Shown: positions 16,445 through 25,992 of the stretch, in pieces
How the letters are laid out: each line of letters begins with the position of its first letter
How positions within the stretch are numbered: position 1 is the first letter of the stretch
Assembly: GCA_011526105.1 (NCBI GenBank)
Contig: WYAZ01000135.1
Span: forward strand, 19,190-83,189
DNA: 64,000 nucleotides
Reading direction: 5' to 3'
Source: Deltaproteobacteria bacterium
GTDB lineage: Bacteria > Myxococcota > Kuafuiibacteriia > Kuafuiibacteriales > Kuafuiibacteriaceae
Notes under the pieces: model-generated
Databases searched by the model: none
The model's input: the letters and a program-made list of their open reading frames with translations, nothing else
What the model was told of the DNA's origin: nothing
Translations under genes and position numbers: made by a program

Positions 16445-17242
16445 TTACTCCCCGTGAACCCAGGTGCTCTCGAGTTGCACCAGCTCGACGCTCGTTTCGC
16501 GGTCGATGAGGCGGTGCGCAAACCGACCACTTTCGAGGGATTGCGTCTCCGCACTGACCGTCTGACCGAACCTCGACTCCCGACGGAAGACCACGTCCAA
16601 ATGTCGGAGTTGCTCGCGTTCCAGGGTCGCGCTCGGCACCGTCTCGAGCGCCCACTCGATGTAGCGCACGTTGTTGACGTGCGCGACGAGGTCGAGATCA
16701 CTCCGTCGAACGCGGAAGTCTTGCCGGAGTTCGGGGGTCTTGGCCGGCGCGAGTTTTCGCCGACTCACGTCGAGCAGCGAGCTCTGCACATTCACCAGTT
16801 CGTGTCCGAGGGCGGTGGCCCAGGTGGGCAGCCGCGCCAACGCGCGTTTCTCCAGATCGACCATCACCCACTGGCTCGAGGCCCGGGCCACGGGCCGTCC
16901 CTGTTCGTCCACGACCTCCCAGTCTCGGCTCGCGGTCACGCGATCGAAGCCGGTGGGCCAGGTTCGAACACAGAGCGAAGCGCCGGTGCGCGGGTACGAA
17001 TCGACCTCGAGCCCAAGTCGGTGCAGCACCCAGGCCAGCTTCTCCTCCGCCAGACGCGCCATCGAGACGCCGAGCTTTGTGGCGTGTTGATCCGCTGCTT
17101 CTTGCAGGAACTGGCAGAGCGCTCTTATCGACAAGCGCTCCGAAGCGTCGACCTCGTAGGAATACAAGAGGAACGACACCTCGTGAACGCGGGACACGGG
17201 GCATGGGTATGCGCTCGCCGGGTTCCGGTCAACGAGCGTCAT
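16445..17242 (-). CDS. Acyl-ACP thioesterase (FatA/FatB-like, double hotdog)
   Basis: The 265-residue protein probably hydrolyses acyl-acyl-carrier-protein to release free fatty acids. It has the two-hotdog layout of the family: the first begins YSYEVDASERLSIRALCQF with LQEAADQHA, and the second contains DLVAHVNNVRYIEWALE, which carries the family's Asn/His signature. ATG at 17242 overlaps the ATG of the divergent helicase by two bases. A GTG at 17197 (VSRVHEVSFLLYSYEVD) would match relatives better and leave room for promoters. Neither start has a strong Shine-Dalgarno. It stands alone on the minus strand between unrelated genes. Confidence 0.85.
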   Translation of the reverse strand: MTLVDRNPASAYPCPVSRVHEVSFLLYSYEVDASERLSIRALCQFLQEAADQHATKLGVSMARLAEEKLAWVLHRLGLEVDSYPRTGASLCVRTWPTGFDRVTASRDWEVVDEQGRPVARASSQWVMVDLEKRALARLPTWATALGHELVNVQSSLLDVSRRKLAPAKTPELRQDFRVRRSDLDLVAHVNNVRYIEWALETVPSATLEREQLRHLDVVFRRESRFGQTVSAETQSLESGRFAHRLIDRETSVELVQLESTWVHGE

Positions 17243-19436
17243 GCCCCCGAGCTGGACCGGAGATCTCCTTGACTTCGTGAACGATGCGCATGACGCCAGG
17301 GGACCGGTGCTCGATCTGTCGACCCTGAACCGCGAACAGACCGAAGCGGTGCTCCACACCGAAGGTCCGATGCTCGTCCTGGCCGGCGCCGGTAGCGGCA
17401 AGACCCGCGTCATCACTTTTCGTCTCGCGAACCTCATCCGGCACGGCGTCTCACCGACCAACATCCTCTGCGTCACGTTCACCAACAAGGCGGCCTTCGA
17501 GATGCGCACCAGGGCGCGCGATCTGGTGGGCCGCACGCTCAAGGGCGCGACGATGTCGACCTTCCATGCGCTCGGCGCAAGGATCCTGCGTGACATGCCC
17601 GAGAAGGTGGGGCTTCGTCCCGGCTTCACCATCTCCGACGGGGCCGAGCAGATCGGCACGGTCCGGCGGATCATCCGCGACCTGTCGATCTACGACCGCC
17701 GCTTCGACGCTGAGCGAGTCATGAGCCTCATCTCCAAGGCCAAGAACGCCGGATGGGCCCCTGAGGTGCTGCGCGAGAGAGGTGGCTTCGGCACCTCCGA
17801 CGACGCGGATGAGGACTACATCATCTGCGCCATCGAATCCTACGAGCGTTACCAAGAGAGCTTGCGCATTCAGAACGTCATCGACTTCGACGACCTCCTG
17901 CTGCTCACGCAGCGTTTGCTCGAGACCGACGGCGAAGTGAGAGAGCGGCTTCAAGCCCGATGGCACTACCTCATGATCGATGAGTACCAAGACACCAACG
18001 GGGCTCAGTTCTCGCTGATGGAGATCCTCGCCGGTGAGCGCCGCAACCTCTGCGTCGTGGGCGACGACGACCAGTCCATCTACGGCTGGCGCGGCGCCGA
18101 CCTAGGCAACATCCTCCGGTTTCACCACGACTTCTCCGGTGCCAAGATCGTGAAGCTCGAGACCAACTACCGTTCCACCGGTTGCATCCTCCAGCTCGCC
18201 AACGCGGTCATCCACGAGAACAAGGGTCGCCACGAGAAGACCATGCGAGCGCATGCCGGGCCGGGCGACCCCGTGCGGCTGGTATCGGTGGAAGACGAGG
18301 ACGCGGAAGCAGAGCTCGTGGCGCGAGAGGTCTTCGGCCTCGAATCCAAGAACGTCCCCCCGAAGGAGATCGCGGTGCTATTTCGGTCGAACGTCCAGTC
18401 GCGCGCGCTCGAGCTGGCGTTCCGCACCATGGGCATCAAGTATCGGGTCTCGGGTGGTCAGGATCTCTTCGACAAGAAGGAGGTGAAAGACTTCACCGCC
18501 TATCTTCGGCTGCTCGACAATCCGGACGACGAGCAGTCCCTTCGCCGCATCATCAACTTTCCCGCGCGCGGCATCGGGGCGACCACCGTCGATCGCGCGG
18601 AGGCCTTCGCCCAAGCCCACAAGCTCTCGCTCTACGAGGCCCTCCACCGGATCGACGAGGTCGAGGGCGTCGCGGCCAAAGCCCAAGACGCGGTGATGTT
18701 GTTCGTGGCCATGATCGACGAGCTTCGAAAAGGCGCGTCGCGTCGCAAAGTGAGCACGACCGCCCGAAAGCTGCTCGAAGACACCAAGCTGCTCGAGGTC
18801 CTTCACGAGTCGAGCGACAATCCGCAGAGCGCGAGCCGTCGCGTCGACAACGTCAAGGAGCTGGTCCGTCAGATCGAACGCTACGAGGCTCGCGTCCGAA
18901 GGAAGCGCGAGAAGGCCGAAGGGCCCACCGCCGCCGATGCCGAGGGCCTCGAAGCGGAGGAGCTCTTCGCCGACTTCGAGACCGAGGCCACGCTCTCGGG
19001 CTTCTTGTCCGAGATGGCGCTCGGCACCCGCGAAGATGGTACCTCGAAGGAAGACCGCGACGACCAAGTGGTGCTCTCGACGATTCACGCATCCAAGGGC
19101 CTCGAGTGGTCGCACGTCTTTCTCGTGGGCTGTGAGGAGGAGTTCTTGCCTCACAAGAAGAACATCGACGTGGGGAGCGAGGTCGAAGAGGAGCGCCGCC
19201 TCATGTACGTGGCGATCACCCGAGCGCGCTCCGAGCTCACCTTGAGTTGGGCTCGAAACCGCACCAAGTACGGACAGATCGTCCCGCGTGCGCGTTCGCG
19301 TTTCCTCGACAAGCTGCCCGAGGACGCGGTGTCGGTCTTCGAGGACGGGGTCGCGGTGGCGCGCACCGACGAGGAGCGTGATGCCATCGCGCGGCAGTAC
19401 ATGGCGGACATCCGCAGCAAGTTGGGCCTGGCGTGA
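17241..19436 (+). CDS. UvrD/Rep/PcrA-family superfamily 1 DNA helicase
   Basis: The protein is up to 731 residues, an ATP-dependent 3'-5' helicase for repair or replication restart. The motifs are all present: Q-motif LNREQ, Walker A AGAGSGKT near 50-57, Ia CVTFTNKAAFEMR, II DEYQDTN, III GDDDQSIYGWRGAD, V STIHASKGLEW, VI YVAITRARSEL. DDDQSIYGWRGA and EEFLPHKK are closer to Rep than to UvrD. An acidic insert (about 545-590) replaces part of domain 2B. ATG at 17241 is the longest start; GTG at 17307, with AGGGGA just upstream, would give the usual short N-terminus. The next gene overlaps by 4 bp. Confidence 0.93.
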   Translation: MPPSWTGDLLDFVNDAHDARGPVLDLSTLNREQTEAVLHTEGPMLVLAGAGSGKTRVITFRLANLIRHGVSPTNILCVTFTNKAAFEMRTRARDLVGRTLKGATMSTFHALGARILRDMPEKVGLRPGFTISDGAEQIGTVRRIIRDLSIYDRRFDAERVMSLISKAKNAGWAPEVLRERGGFGTSDDADEDYIICAIESYERYQESLRIQNVIDFDDLLLLTQRLLETDGEVRERLQARWHYLMIDEYQDTNGAQFSLMEILAGERRNLCVVGDDDQSIYGWRGADLGNILRFHHDFSGAKIVKLETNYRSTGCILQLANAVIHENKGRHEKTMRAHAGPGDPVRLVSVEDEDAEAELVAREVFGLESKNVPPKEIAVLFRSNVQSRALELAFRTMGIKYRVSGGQDLFDKKEVKDFTAYLRLLDNPDDEQSLRRIINFPARGIGATTVDRAEAFAQAHKLSLYEALHRIDEVEGVAAKAQDAVMLFVAMIDELRKGASRRKVSTTARKLLEDTKLLEVLHESSDNPQSASRRVDNVKELVRQIERYEARVRRKREKAEGPTAADAEGLEAEELFADFETEATLSGFLSEMALGTREDGTSKEDRDDQVVLSTIHASKGLEWSHVFLVGCEEEFLPHKKNIDVGSEVEEERRLMYVAITRARSELTLSWARNRTKYGQIVPRARSRFLDKLPEDAVSVFEDGVAVARTDEERDAIARQYMADIRSKLGLA

Positions 19437-19783
19437 ACCCAGAGATCGGTCGCTACCTCGAGGGTCGACTCCTCGTGACGCAGAACTTGATCAAGACGGT
19501 GTACGACTACGCGCTGGGGCAGGGGAAGGACGTGGTTGCAGAGGTCCAAGGGCGGGAGCTCGTCTTTCACGCCGACGAGCCGAATGGGCCAGGATTTCTG
19601 CGCGTCCTGCCGGCGGAACTCTGGCTCACGCTTTCTTTTCCGCGCGGGGGAGAGATCCCGGATCCGCTGAAGCGGCTGAAAGGGCCGAGGGGCGCGCGTC
19701 TACATACGCTGGTGCGCGATAGCTCGGAGCTCGACCTCTATCTTCGTCGGATGATCGACGCCGCATATGCCCAGGAGGGTTGA
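19433..19783 (+). CDS. Small DUF5655/DUF1801-like protein coupled to the helicase
   Basis: The 116-residue protein starts at a GTG that overlaps the helicase TGA (GTGA), so it is very likely translated with it. It starts with a helical part (LIKTVYDYALGQGKDV), then beta strands ending in ELWLTLSFPRG, and finally a helix after SSELDLYLRRMIDAAY. This order resembles DUF5655/YdhG-like domains of unknown biochemical function. No catalytic residues stand out. The match is by pattern only and could be wrong; coupling to the helicase suggests an accessory role in DNA metabolism. Confidence 0.65.
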   Translation: MNPEIGRYLEGRLLVTQNLIKTVYDYALGQGKDVVAEVQGRELVFHADEPNGPGFLRVLPAELWLTLSFPRGGEIPDPLKRLKGPRGARLHTLVRDSSELDLYLRRMIDAAYAQEG

Positions 19784-19802
19784 GCGGTCTTTCGCCGTGC
19801 TG

Positions 19803-19831
19803 GAGACTCGGCCGATGCTTCGGCTCGTCTC
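19803..19831. terminator. Hairpin in the gap between convergent genes
   Basis: GAGAC (19803-19807) pairs with GTCTC (19827-19831), and inside it GCCGA pairs with TCGGC around a TGCT loop. The 72-bp gap separates the helicase operon from the convergent lipoprotein gene. There is no T-run, so it may act with Rho. Confidence 0.4.
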
Positions 19832-19855
19832 GATCGTTCGCCGGCGCGAGCGCGC

Positions 19856-20329
19856 TCAGTCGGCGGGCTGAAAGCCGTCGACCATCAGTCGGGGAGGGCG
19901 GTTCCGCTCGAGCATCCCCTCCACCACGTACTCTTTGCCGAGCTCGAAGGGGTAGCACGCGATCTCGTTCAGCGGACCGCGGCAGCGGATGGCTTTGTAG
20001 TCGTGTGATCCGCCGAGGATCATCGGCCAGTCCTGGGGGGGCTCGTCGGTCGCGGTGGAGGTCGTCGTGGTCTCCACCGGCGGAAGGCCGAGATCAACGA
20101 CGTAGGGGCCATTACAGAACTGGCAGTCTTTGCAGTAGGTCTTCCAGTCTTCTGGCGACTCACCCACGCGACAGCGCGCGCCCGAGCGCAGCTTCGCCTT
20201 CATGCGCACCCGCTTCCCGAGGTAGTGATCGAGGTTCGCGATGACCTCTTCCGCGGGGATCGGTTTGTCCTTACAAGCGCTCAGCGTGAGCATGCCCAAA
20301 AGGGCCAGTCCCAGGGCTCCACGAATCAT
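19856..20329 (-). CDS. Small Cys-rich lipoprotein, second gene of operon
   Basis: The 157-residue protein has a lipoprotein signal ending in LSAC (Cys19). The mature part starts with KDKPIPAEEVIANLDHYLGKRV, then has a cluster of four Cys (about 53-71: RCRV, YCKDCQFC), a Thr-rich loop and two further Cys. It resembles OB-fold lipoproteins ('xxLDxYxGKxVRxxGxL') but I cannot name a family. Its ATG overlaps the TGA of the upstream CBM9-like lipoprotein gene (ATGA at 20326-20329), which fixes the start and suggests coupling. The Cys pairs are probably disulfides outside the cell membrane. Confidence 0.75.
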   Translation of the reverse strand: MIRGALGLALLGMLTLSACKDKPIPAEEVIANLDHYLGKRVRMKAKLRSGARCRVGESPEDWKTYCKDCQFCNGPYVVDLGLPPVETTTTSTATDEPPQDWPMILGGSHDYKAIRCRGPLNEIACYPFELGKEYVVEGMLERNRPPRLMVDGFQPAD

Positions 20330-21570
20330 GGCGTTGCCTCCTCCGCGCCGAAGGTCACTCGGCCGAAGCGTTCGATGTTGTGAAAGTCACCCACGCGCGG
20401 CGGGGACCACGCGGTGTACTCGCCGCGAAGCTCTCCGTCCACGCGGTGTTTCTCGATCCTGAAGGCGTTCATCCGCCACTCATCGCCCGCCTTCGGCGGT
20501 GCGTCGACGAAGCGAAGGCTCTTCCACGGCACGACCCACTCGCTCACCCATCCACGATCCTGGTCGTCGTGGTTGTTGAGGGTGCCATCGAGCTGGGTGC
20601 CGACCACCTGAGCCGCGTCGAAGGTCTTATCCATGCCCTGACGCCGGCCGGTGAAGGAAGCGTCGAAGATGATGCCCTTCGGGGAGGCTTGTAGCTCGAC
20701 GTAGGGCCCGGTGTCGGGCGCGCGGACCTTCGGCATCAAGAAGAGCTCGACGGTCTCATGGTCGTAAATGGGATCGTCGCGCTTCTCATAGGGACAGGAG
20801 ATGTCCGCGTCGACCGACTCGAAGGCGACGTACAGGTTCTCGTCATCGTAGAGGAGCCTGAGCTTCGTGGGAAAACGCGTTTCGATCCCTCGGCCCATCG
20901 TGTCCGAGAACGTCAGGACCGGCGCTTTGTCCCAGGCTGGTTCATCCAGAATGCCGTCGGGCTTCGGCGGTTCCCGGGTGCGAGAGATCTGGGTGCTCGG
21001 CAGGTCATCGGCGGCGCCCCCCCCACTCAGTAGGAGGCGACCGGCTCGAATCCGATCTTGGCCGTCGCTCTTTCCCGGGGTGGTCTCGACGGTGAGACGC
21101 TGATCTTGGGCCGAGAGGCCCACAAAGAGCTCGATGCTCGAACCCTGCACGTCCTTCGGGATCCGGACCTTGTGGGGATCGGCCCAGATCTCTCCCTTCT
21201 GCCAGCGACTGGTGGGGACTCGTCCGAGGACGGGAGGGTGATCGCCGGAGAGCGCTTCTGCCCCCGAGGCGCTCCGTCCATCGACGAACACCTGGTACTC
21301 GCCGCGGAACGCATGCTCGACCTCGAAGTAGTGACGAAGCTCCACCGCATCTCCGGGTCGGTAGGGACCGGCCGGCTGGGCGTCGAAGCCGAGGTAGCGG
21401 GCCGAGCCCGAGCCCTCTCGCTCGAGCAAGCGAGCGTTTGACGGCTGCGTGGGTCTTGGGGCCACCGACAGCCGAAGGGTGGCGACGGTCGGGTCTTTGG
21501 AAGCATCACCCGCGCCCTTCGTGCAGCCCGCTGCGAGCACCAGGATGACTCCATAGTATGGGGGCCTCAT
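20326..21570 (-). CDS. Lipoprotein with C-terminal CBM9-like (DOMON-type) domain
   Basis: The 414-residue protein has a lipoprotein signal ending in LAAGC (Cys16). The first half (about 30-190) is beta-rich, with YRPGDAVELRHYFEVE. The second half matches carbohydrate-binding module family 9-like domains: 'PDGILDEPAWDKAPVL', then LRLLYDDENLYVAFES, ETVELFLMP and WVVPWKSLRF. Such domains bind sugars, haem or other ligands in periplasmic proteins. ATG at 21570 is used because the longer frame lacks a signal peptide. The downstream lipoprotein gene overlaps by 4 bp. A 526-bp gap separates it from the metalloprotease gene on the other strand. Confidence 0.82.
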   Translation of the reverse strand: MRPPYYGVILVLAAGCTKGAGDASKDPTVATLRLSVAPRPTQPSNARLLEREGSGSARYLGFDAQPAGPYRPGDAVELRHYFEVEHAFRGEYQVFVDGRSASGAEALSGDHPPVLGRVPTSRWQKGEIWADPHKVRIPKDVQGSSIELFVGLSAQDQRLTVETTPGKSDGQDRIRAGRLLLSGGGAADDLPSTQISRTREPPKPDGILDEPAWDKAPVLTFSDTMGRGIETRFPTKLRLLYDDENLYVAFESVDADISCPYEKRDDPIYDHETVELFLMPKVRAPDTGPYVELQASPKGIIFDASFTGRRQGMDKTFDAAQVVGTQLDGTLNNHDDQDRGWVSEWVVPWKSLRFVDAPPKAGDEWRMNAFRIEKHRVDGELRGEYTAWSPPRVGDFHNIERFGRVTFGAEEATP

Positions 21571-22096
21571 GCGGCGAGGGGGATACCACAGATCTGATCG
21601 GTCGTCCGGCTGACGACATGTGGGTAACCATCTCCCATGATGCCCCCGTGCTCGAGGACCAAATCGGCCGTTACTTCGCTGACGATCGACCCCGAATGAG
21701 TAGCAGTCCAACGGACATCAGCGACTCGCTCAGCCAATTCCCGACTCCTCTTGCACCCGCGGGACTTGGTACGGATGGTGCTCCACGTCACCAGGGCCCG
21801 TCCCGTTTGCTGACGGTGCTCGAGGTAAGTGCTTGAGGACCATGAGAGATTGGACACCACCCCGCAGCGAGCCCTCGAGGGGTTATGACAGGGTAAACGA
21901 AGGCAGTCCGAGGGTTGCCCGAGATCCGGATTTCGGTCCGGGTCGGTCAACACGCGAGTTGACACATTTCATCCAGAAGCGCACCAAAACGCACCCCAAT
22001 CCGTTCGTCCCCTTAGAGGGGGACAACCGCAAGGCACATAACGCGCCGGCGGGGGATGAGGCCGAGACGATGACGAAGATCAGTGGAGGACACCGA
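21571..22096. other. 526-bp divergent intergenic region
   Basis: No credible gene is seen. Short frames here lack Shine-Dalgarno sequences and coherent composition. It holds a sigma-54-like element (21767-21782), an isolated TTGACA at 21959-21964 without a good -10, and the strong GGAGGA Shine-Dalgarno at 22085-22090 of the first metalloprotease. It probably carries the regulatory region for that large gene and for the minus-strand lipoprotein operon. Confidence 0.6.
21767..21782 (+). promoter_or_regulatory. Candidate sigma-54 (-24/-12) promoter
   Basis: TGGTACGGATGGTGCT matches the sigma-54 consensus TGGCACG-N4-TTGCT at all but two positions, with the invariant GG and GC 12 bp apart. It lies 315 bp before the metalloprotease ATG, leaving a long leader. 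No activator gene is adjacent. Confidence 0.35.
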
Positions 22097-25000
22097 ATGA
22101 ACACTGCGAAGGCCGCCTGGCGAAGCCTCGCGACCGCGACCGCTGGGGCGATGCTCCTGACGGCCGTTGGTTGCTTGGGACGGAACGACGACATCAACCG
22201 GGTGCAGCCTGGTTACGTGACGAAGGCGATCTTCGAGCAGGACAGCGAGTGGTACTACAACCGTACCCTCGTCAAGTCCGACGTCACGAACGCCATCGCC
22301 TGGGAAGGCATGAGCGTCTCGATGGGTCTCGAGCGCATCAAGTGGCGCGTCGAAGAGAACCACCTCTTCGCGTACCGCGCGCACGAAGCGCTGCCCGGCT
22401 CCGAGTTCGAGAACTACGAAGGCACCATCGGCTTCGAAGGATCGGCCATCGGCGTCTGGCCGATCACGAGTCACTTCGACATCCGTCGTGGCTACGAGGC
22501 ATTGTCGGGTCAGGAGACGAACATCATCGATGAGAACACCGAAGATCGTCCCTGGCACGAGCGCGACTACATGCGCGTCGACTGGTCGGAGAACCTGATC
22601 GAAAAGAGCGATTGGGCCGGCTCCAGCCCCGGATGGATCGTCAACGCGATCTCCACCGGCAAGCAGTGGACCAATCTGCAGACCAAGCCGACCGACCCCT
22701 TTGCGGCGCGCTTCTCCAGCGACTACATCGAGGTCACCGAGCAGGCCTTCTTGGCCATGGACATCTACACCTGCGCCGAGTTCACTGGCTTCGCGTCTTC
22801 GGGCTATCAGAACTGCGGATACGGCGAGGCCATGTTGCGCCACTCCTTCAAGCGCATCGCCGAGGAGTCCGACTTCATTCCCCGCGAGTTCCCCGACTCC
22901 GTCGTTCGCACTGGTCCGGACGGCGAAGAGATCACCGACCCGGTCACGGGCGAGGTCCTCCGCGAGCCGGTCTTCGACCGCTTCGGCTACTTCCGCTCCG
23001 AGCGGCTCACCTACGACCGCGGCTACGGCACCACCGAGAGCGGCCGCCTCTACCGCGCGCAGCTCTTCAACATCTGGGAGCGTCACACGGACGACGCCGG
23101 GCGCGTTCTCCCCGAGGCCCAGCGCACGCCGAAACCCATCATCTACTACACCAACTACGACTACCCCGAGCGCTGGCGCCAGGCCGCCAACGCGGTCGCG
23201 GCGGACTACAACCAGGTCTACACCGAGATGGTCGCCGACCTTCAGGGCATCAGCGTGGATCAGTTCCGAGCCAAGTACGGCGCGGACTTCAAGATGTACG
23301 ACATCCGTCAGAACGACTGCAACGTGGCGAACGTTCGCTCCTTCGTCTCGAGCAATCCGGACCTCCTCTTCGCGGTCGAGCGCGCGGTCTGCAACAACGG
23401 CACCGCTTGCCCCGCGGATCCGCTGACCATGGTCGGCGTGGGTAACCTCGCGGAGGTCTGCACCTCCCTCGAGGCCGCCACCGTGCGCGAAGACGGCACC
23501 TCCGAGTTCGAGTGGCAGCGCCTCGGCGACGTTCGCTACAGCTTCGTCGCGTACCTGCCCACCGCACAGATGTCGCCTTGGGGCGGCTACGGTCCCAACC
23601 ACCCCGATCCCCTCACCGGCGAGATCATCTCCGCCACCGCTTGGATCCGTGGCTTCTACTACGAGATGGGGGCCGCCAACGTCCTCGACGTGCTCGACCT
23701 CATGAACGACAAGAAGACGATCGACGAGATCGTCCACGGTCAGGACATCCGCCGCCAGATCACCGAGTCCCAGAAGCGCGCCGCCACAATGCGGTCGCAG
23801 AAGGCCAGCCCCGAGCTGGTCCAGCGCATCTCGAACCGCATGGGTGAGCTCGGCCAGACCAAGGACGACCTCCTCCGCGAGGTCGACCCGAACTGGCAGA
23901 TGAACCGCATGAAGCGGATCAACGGCACGCGTCCCGAGCAGGAGCACCTCAAGAGCCAGGAGTTCGAGAAGCTCTTCGCCGGTCCGAGCTGGGGTCAGGA
24001 CAACAACGCGCTCCCCGAGCAGTTCAAGAACGACGTCGAGTACATGGCCACCATGGAAGGCCGCGTCCAGATGGGCAACCCGATGTCCCCCCGCCGCATG
24101 GACGCGCTTCGCAAGCTCTCCAGCGCCGGCTACTGCTTCCTGCAGCAGGACGTCGACCCCTACTACGAGAGCCTCGCGGAGTTCGTGAAGGACATGCCGC
24201 GTGACGAGGCCTACAACTTCATCGTCGACGGCATGATCCGGCACGTCATGGCGCACGAGCTCGGCCACAACGTCGGTCTTCGCCACAACTTCGAGAGCTC
24301 CTACGACTCGCTGAACTACTACCCCGAGTTCTGGCGGTACTTCTCCTCGGGCGATGAGGAGAAGAAGGCGAACCACTGGGACGTTCGTCGGGTGTCGTCG
24401 GTCATGGAGTACGCGCCCAGCAAGGGCCGCATCTTCGCCGACCACCTCGGCCCCTACGATGTTGCTGCCATTCGCTTCGGCTACGCCAACCAGGTTCACG
24501 TCTTTGGCGACGCGAGCATCCAGGGCGGTCGCGACCTGTACCGCTGGCGCATGCTGAACGACTACACCAAGCTGCCCGAGCACCTCTGCCCCGGCTGCTC
24601 GGCCGAGGAGCAGACCAACAAGATCCTCGACCGCCGCTGGGTGAGCTTCGATCCGCAGAACCCGCCGGCGAACGAAGTCCCTTATGCGTTCTGCTCCGAT
24701 GAGTACGCGTACGGTACGCCCACCCCGTTCTGCCAGACCGGCGACTTCGGCTCGAACGTCCGCGAGATCTTCGCGGACATGTACGTGAGCTGGTCCGGGT
24801 ACTTCCCGTTCAACAACTTCGCCCGCGAGCGCCTCTCGCCCGCGGCGTGGTCACCAACCAACGCGCTCATCCCGGCCATTCGCGCCATGGGCTACACGAC
24901 CCGCGTGGGCCAGTGGCTGTACTACTACAGCGCCCTCGACAACTCCTTCCTCGAGACCGACCTCGGGCAGGACATGGTCACCACCATCGCGCAGGGCCTG

Positions 25001-25957
25001 AACATGGCCGCCGAGGTCATCAGCACGCCGGAGCCCATCCGCTTCTGCCTGAACCAGGGCGTGTTCATGCCGTACTTCTTCTTCAACGGCTGCGATCAGT
25101 ATGCGCCGCTGAACAGCGCGTACGCGACCGACGCCGAGATGATCCAGGTGCCCCTGGGTGATGGGCGCCCGGTCTCTCTCGGGCTCAGCGACGATTTCGT
25201 CGACTGGCAGTGGAACTTCATCGGTTCGTACTTCGACAAGGAGAACGTCCTTTTGTACCTGGGCCTGTTCCGGCCCACGTTCTTCCGCTTCAACTACGAG
25301 CTCGACGTTCGAACCTACTACCTGAGCCTCTTCCGGCTGTTCGAACCGGAGCTTCGGAAGTTCTACGAGAACATCATCACCACCAACACGAACCTCCTCT
25401 ACTTCTCCGACATCGTCGGGGTAGCAGAGAGCGTCGGTTCGTACTGGTGCCGCGACGAGAACGACCCGACCATCGCCGCGCTCGGTCACTACGAGCCACG
25501 CCGTTTGATCGACCCCGAGCTCGGCACTTCGCTGCCGGGCCCGACCAGCAACTGCGTGAACCCGGCCCCGATTTACCCGCAGATCCTGTCGAACCTGCCC
25601 TTCTCGGCGATGTTCTACGCCCACGCGCTCTTCTCGAACCCGTTCGACACCGAGCTCGACATGGGCAAGTCGCTGAAGGTCTTCGTGCTCGGCTCGGACG
25701 ACGAGCCCGTGGACTGGCGTGCACTCCCGGCCGCGGAGATCTGCTCCGTGACCGACCGTTGGACGGGGCTCGAGTACCGGGCCATCCGTCAGCCGGGTGA
25801 AATCGCTCACCTCGGCTGCATGCTGATCGAGAAGGCCCAAGAGGCTCAGACCCTCTGGGAGCAGCAGCAGGACAGCGACTTCCTCCACCGAGTGTGGCGC
25901 GAGTGGTTCGAGAAACTCGAATACAGCCGCGACCTAAGCCGCGTCTTCGACCGCTGA
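22097..25957 (+). CDS. Giant metzincin-type zinc metalloprotease lipoprotein (paralogue 1)
   Basis: The 1286-residue protein has a lipoprotein signal ending in TAVGC (Cys26). The zinc motif HELGHNVGLRH lies at 720-730 (HExxHxxGxxH), followed by NFESS and a Met-turn SVMEY with Met770, as in metzincins of the DUF4953/EcxA-like type. Glu721 is the predicted catalytic base. A long N-terminal region (about 30-650) is shared with the next gene: INRVQPGYVTK, DRPWHERDYMRVDWSE. The start is set by GGAGGA 6 bp before ATG 22097; the frame is open upstream but without a signal. It is 35 bp from its paralogue, so probably one operon. Substrate unknown; likely surface-anchored proteolysis. Confidence 0.9.
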   Translation: MNTAKAAWRSLATATAGAMLLTAVGCLGRNDDINRVQPGYVTKAIFEQDSEWYYNRTLVKSDVTNAIAWEGMSVSMGLERIKWRVEENHLFAYRAHEALPGSEFENYEGTIGFEGSAIGVWPITSHFDIRRGYEALSGQETNIIDENTEDRPWHERDYMRVDWSENLIEKSDWAGSSPGWIVNAISTGKQWTNLQTKPTDPFAARFSSDYIEVTEQAFLAMDIYTCAEFTGFASSGYQNCGYGEAMLRHSFKRIAEESDFIPREFPDSVVRTGPDGEEITDPVTGEVLREPVFDRFGYFRSERLTYDRGYGTTESGRLYRAQLFNIWERHTDDAGRVLPEAQRTPKPIIYYTNYDYPERWRQAANAVAADYNQVYTEMVADLQGISVDQFRAKYGADFKMYDIRQNDCNVANVRSFVSSNPDLLFAVERAVCNNGTACPADPLTMVGVGNLAEVCTSLEAATVREDGTSEFEWQRLGDVRYSFVAYLPTAQMSPWGGYGPNHPDPLTGEIISATAWIRGFYYEMGAANVLDVLDLMNDKKTIDEIVHGQDIRRQITESQKRAATMRSQKASPELVQRISNRMGELGQTKDDLLREVDPNWQMNRMKRINGTRPEQEHLKSQEFEKLFAGPSWGQDNNALPEQFKNDVEYMATMEGRVQMGNPMSPRRMDALRKLSSAGYCFLQQDVDPYYESLAEFVKDMPRDEAYNFIVDGMIRHVMAHELGHNVGLRHNFESSYDSLNYYPEFWRYFSSGDEEKKANHWDVRRVSSVMEYAPSKGRIFADHLGPYDVAAIRFGYANQVHVFGDASIQGGRDLYRWRMLNDYTKLPEHLCPGCSAEEQTNKILDRRWVSFDPQNPPANEVPYAFCSDEYAYGTPTPFCQTGDFGSNVREIFADMYVSWSGYFPFNNFARERLSPAAWSPTNALIPAIRAMGYTTRVGQWLYYYSALDNSFLETDLGQDMVTTIAQGLNMAAEVISTPEPIRFCLNQGVFMPYFFFNGCDQYAPLNSAYATDAEMIQVPLGDGRPVSLGLSDDFVDWQWNFIGSYFDKENVLLYLGLFRPTFFRFNYELDVRTYYLSLFRLFEPELRKFYENIITTNTNLLYFSDIVGVAESVGSYWCRDENDPTIAALGHYEPRRLIDPELGTSLPGPTSNCVNPAPIYPQILSNLPFSAMFYAHALFSNPFDTELDMGKSLKVFVLGSDDEPVDWRALPAAEICSVTDRWTGLEYRAIRQPGEIAHLGCMLIEKAQEAQTLWEQQQDSDFLHRVWREWFEKLEYSRDLSRVFDR

Positions 25958-25992
25958 GATTGATGCGAGAGCAGATGAGGAGAATGACGATT

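Noticed and set aside
22013..24583. 856-residue minus-strand frame opposite the first metalloprotease
   Set aside because: Val/Leu/Asp/Gly-biased shadow of a high-GC gene with no domain; the plus strand has signal peptide and zinc motif.
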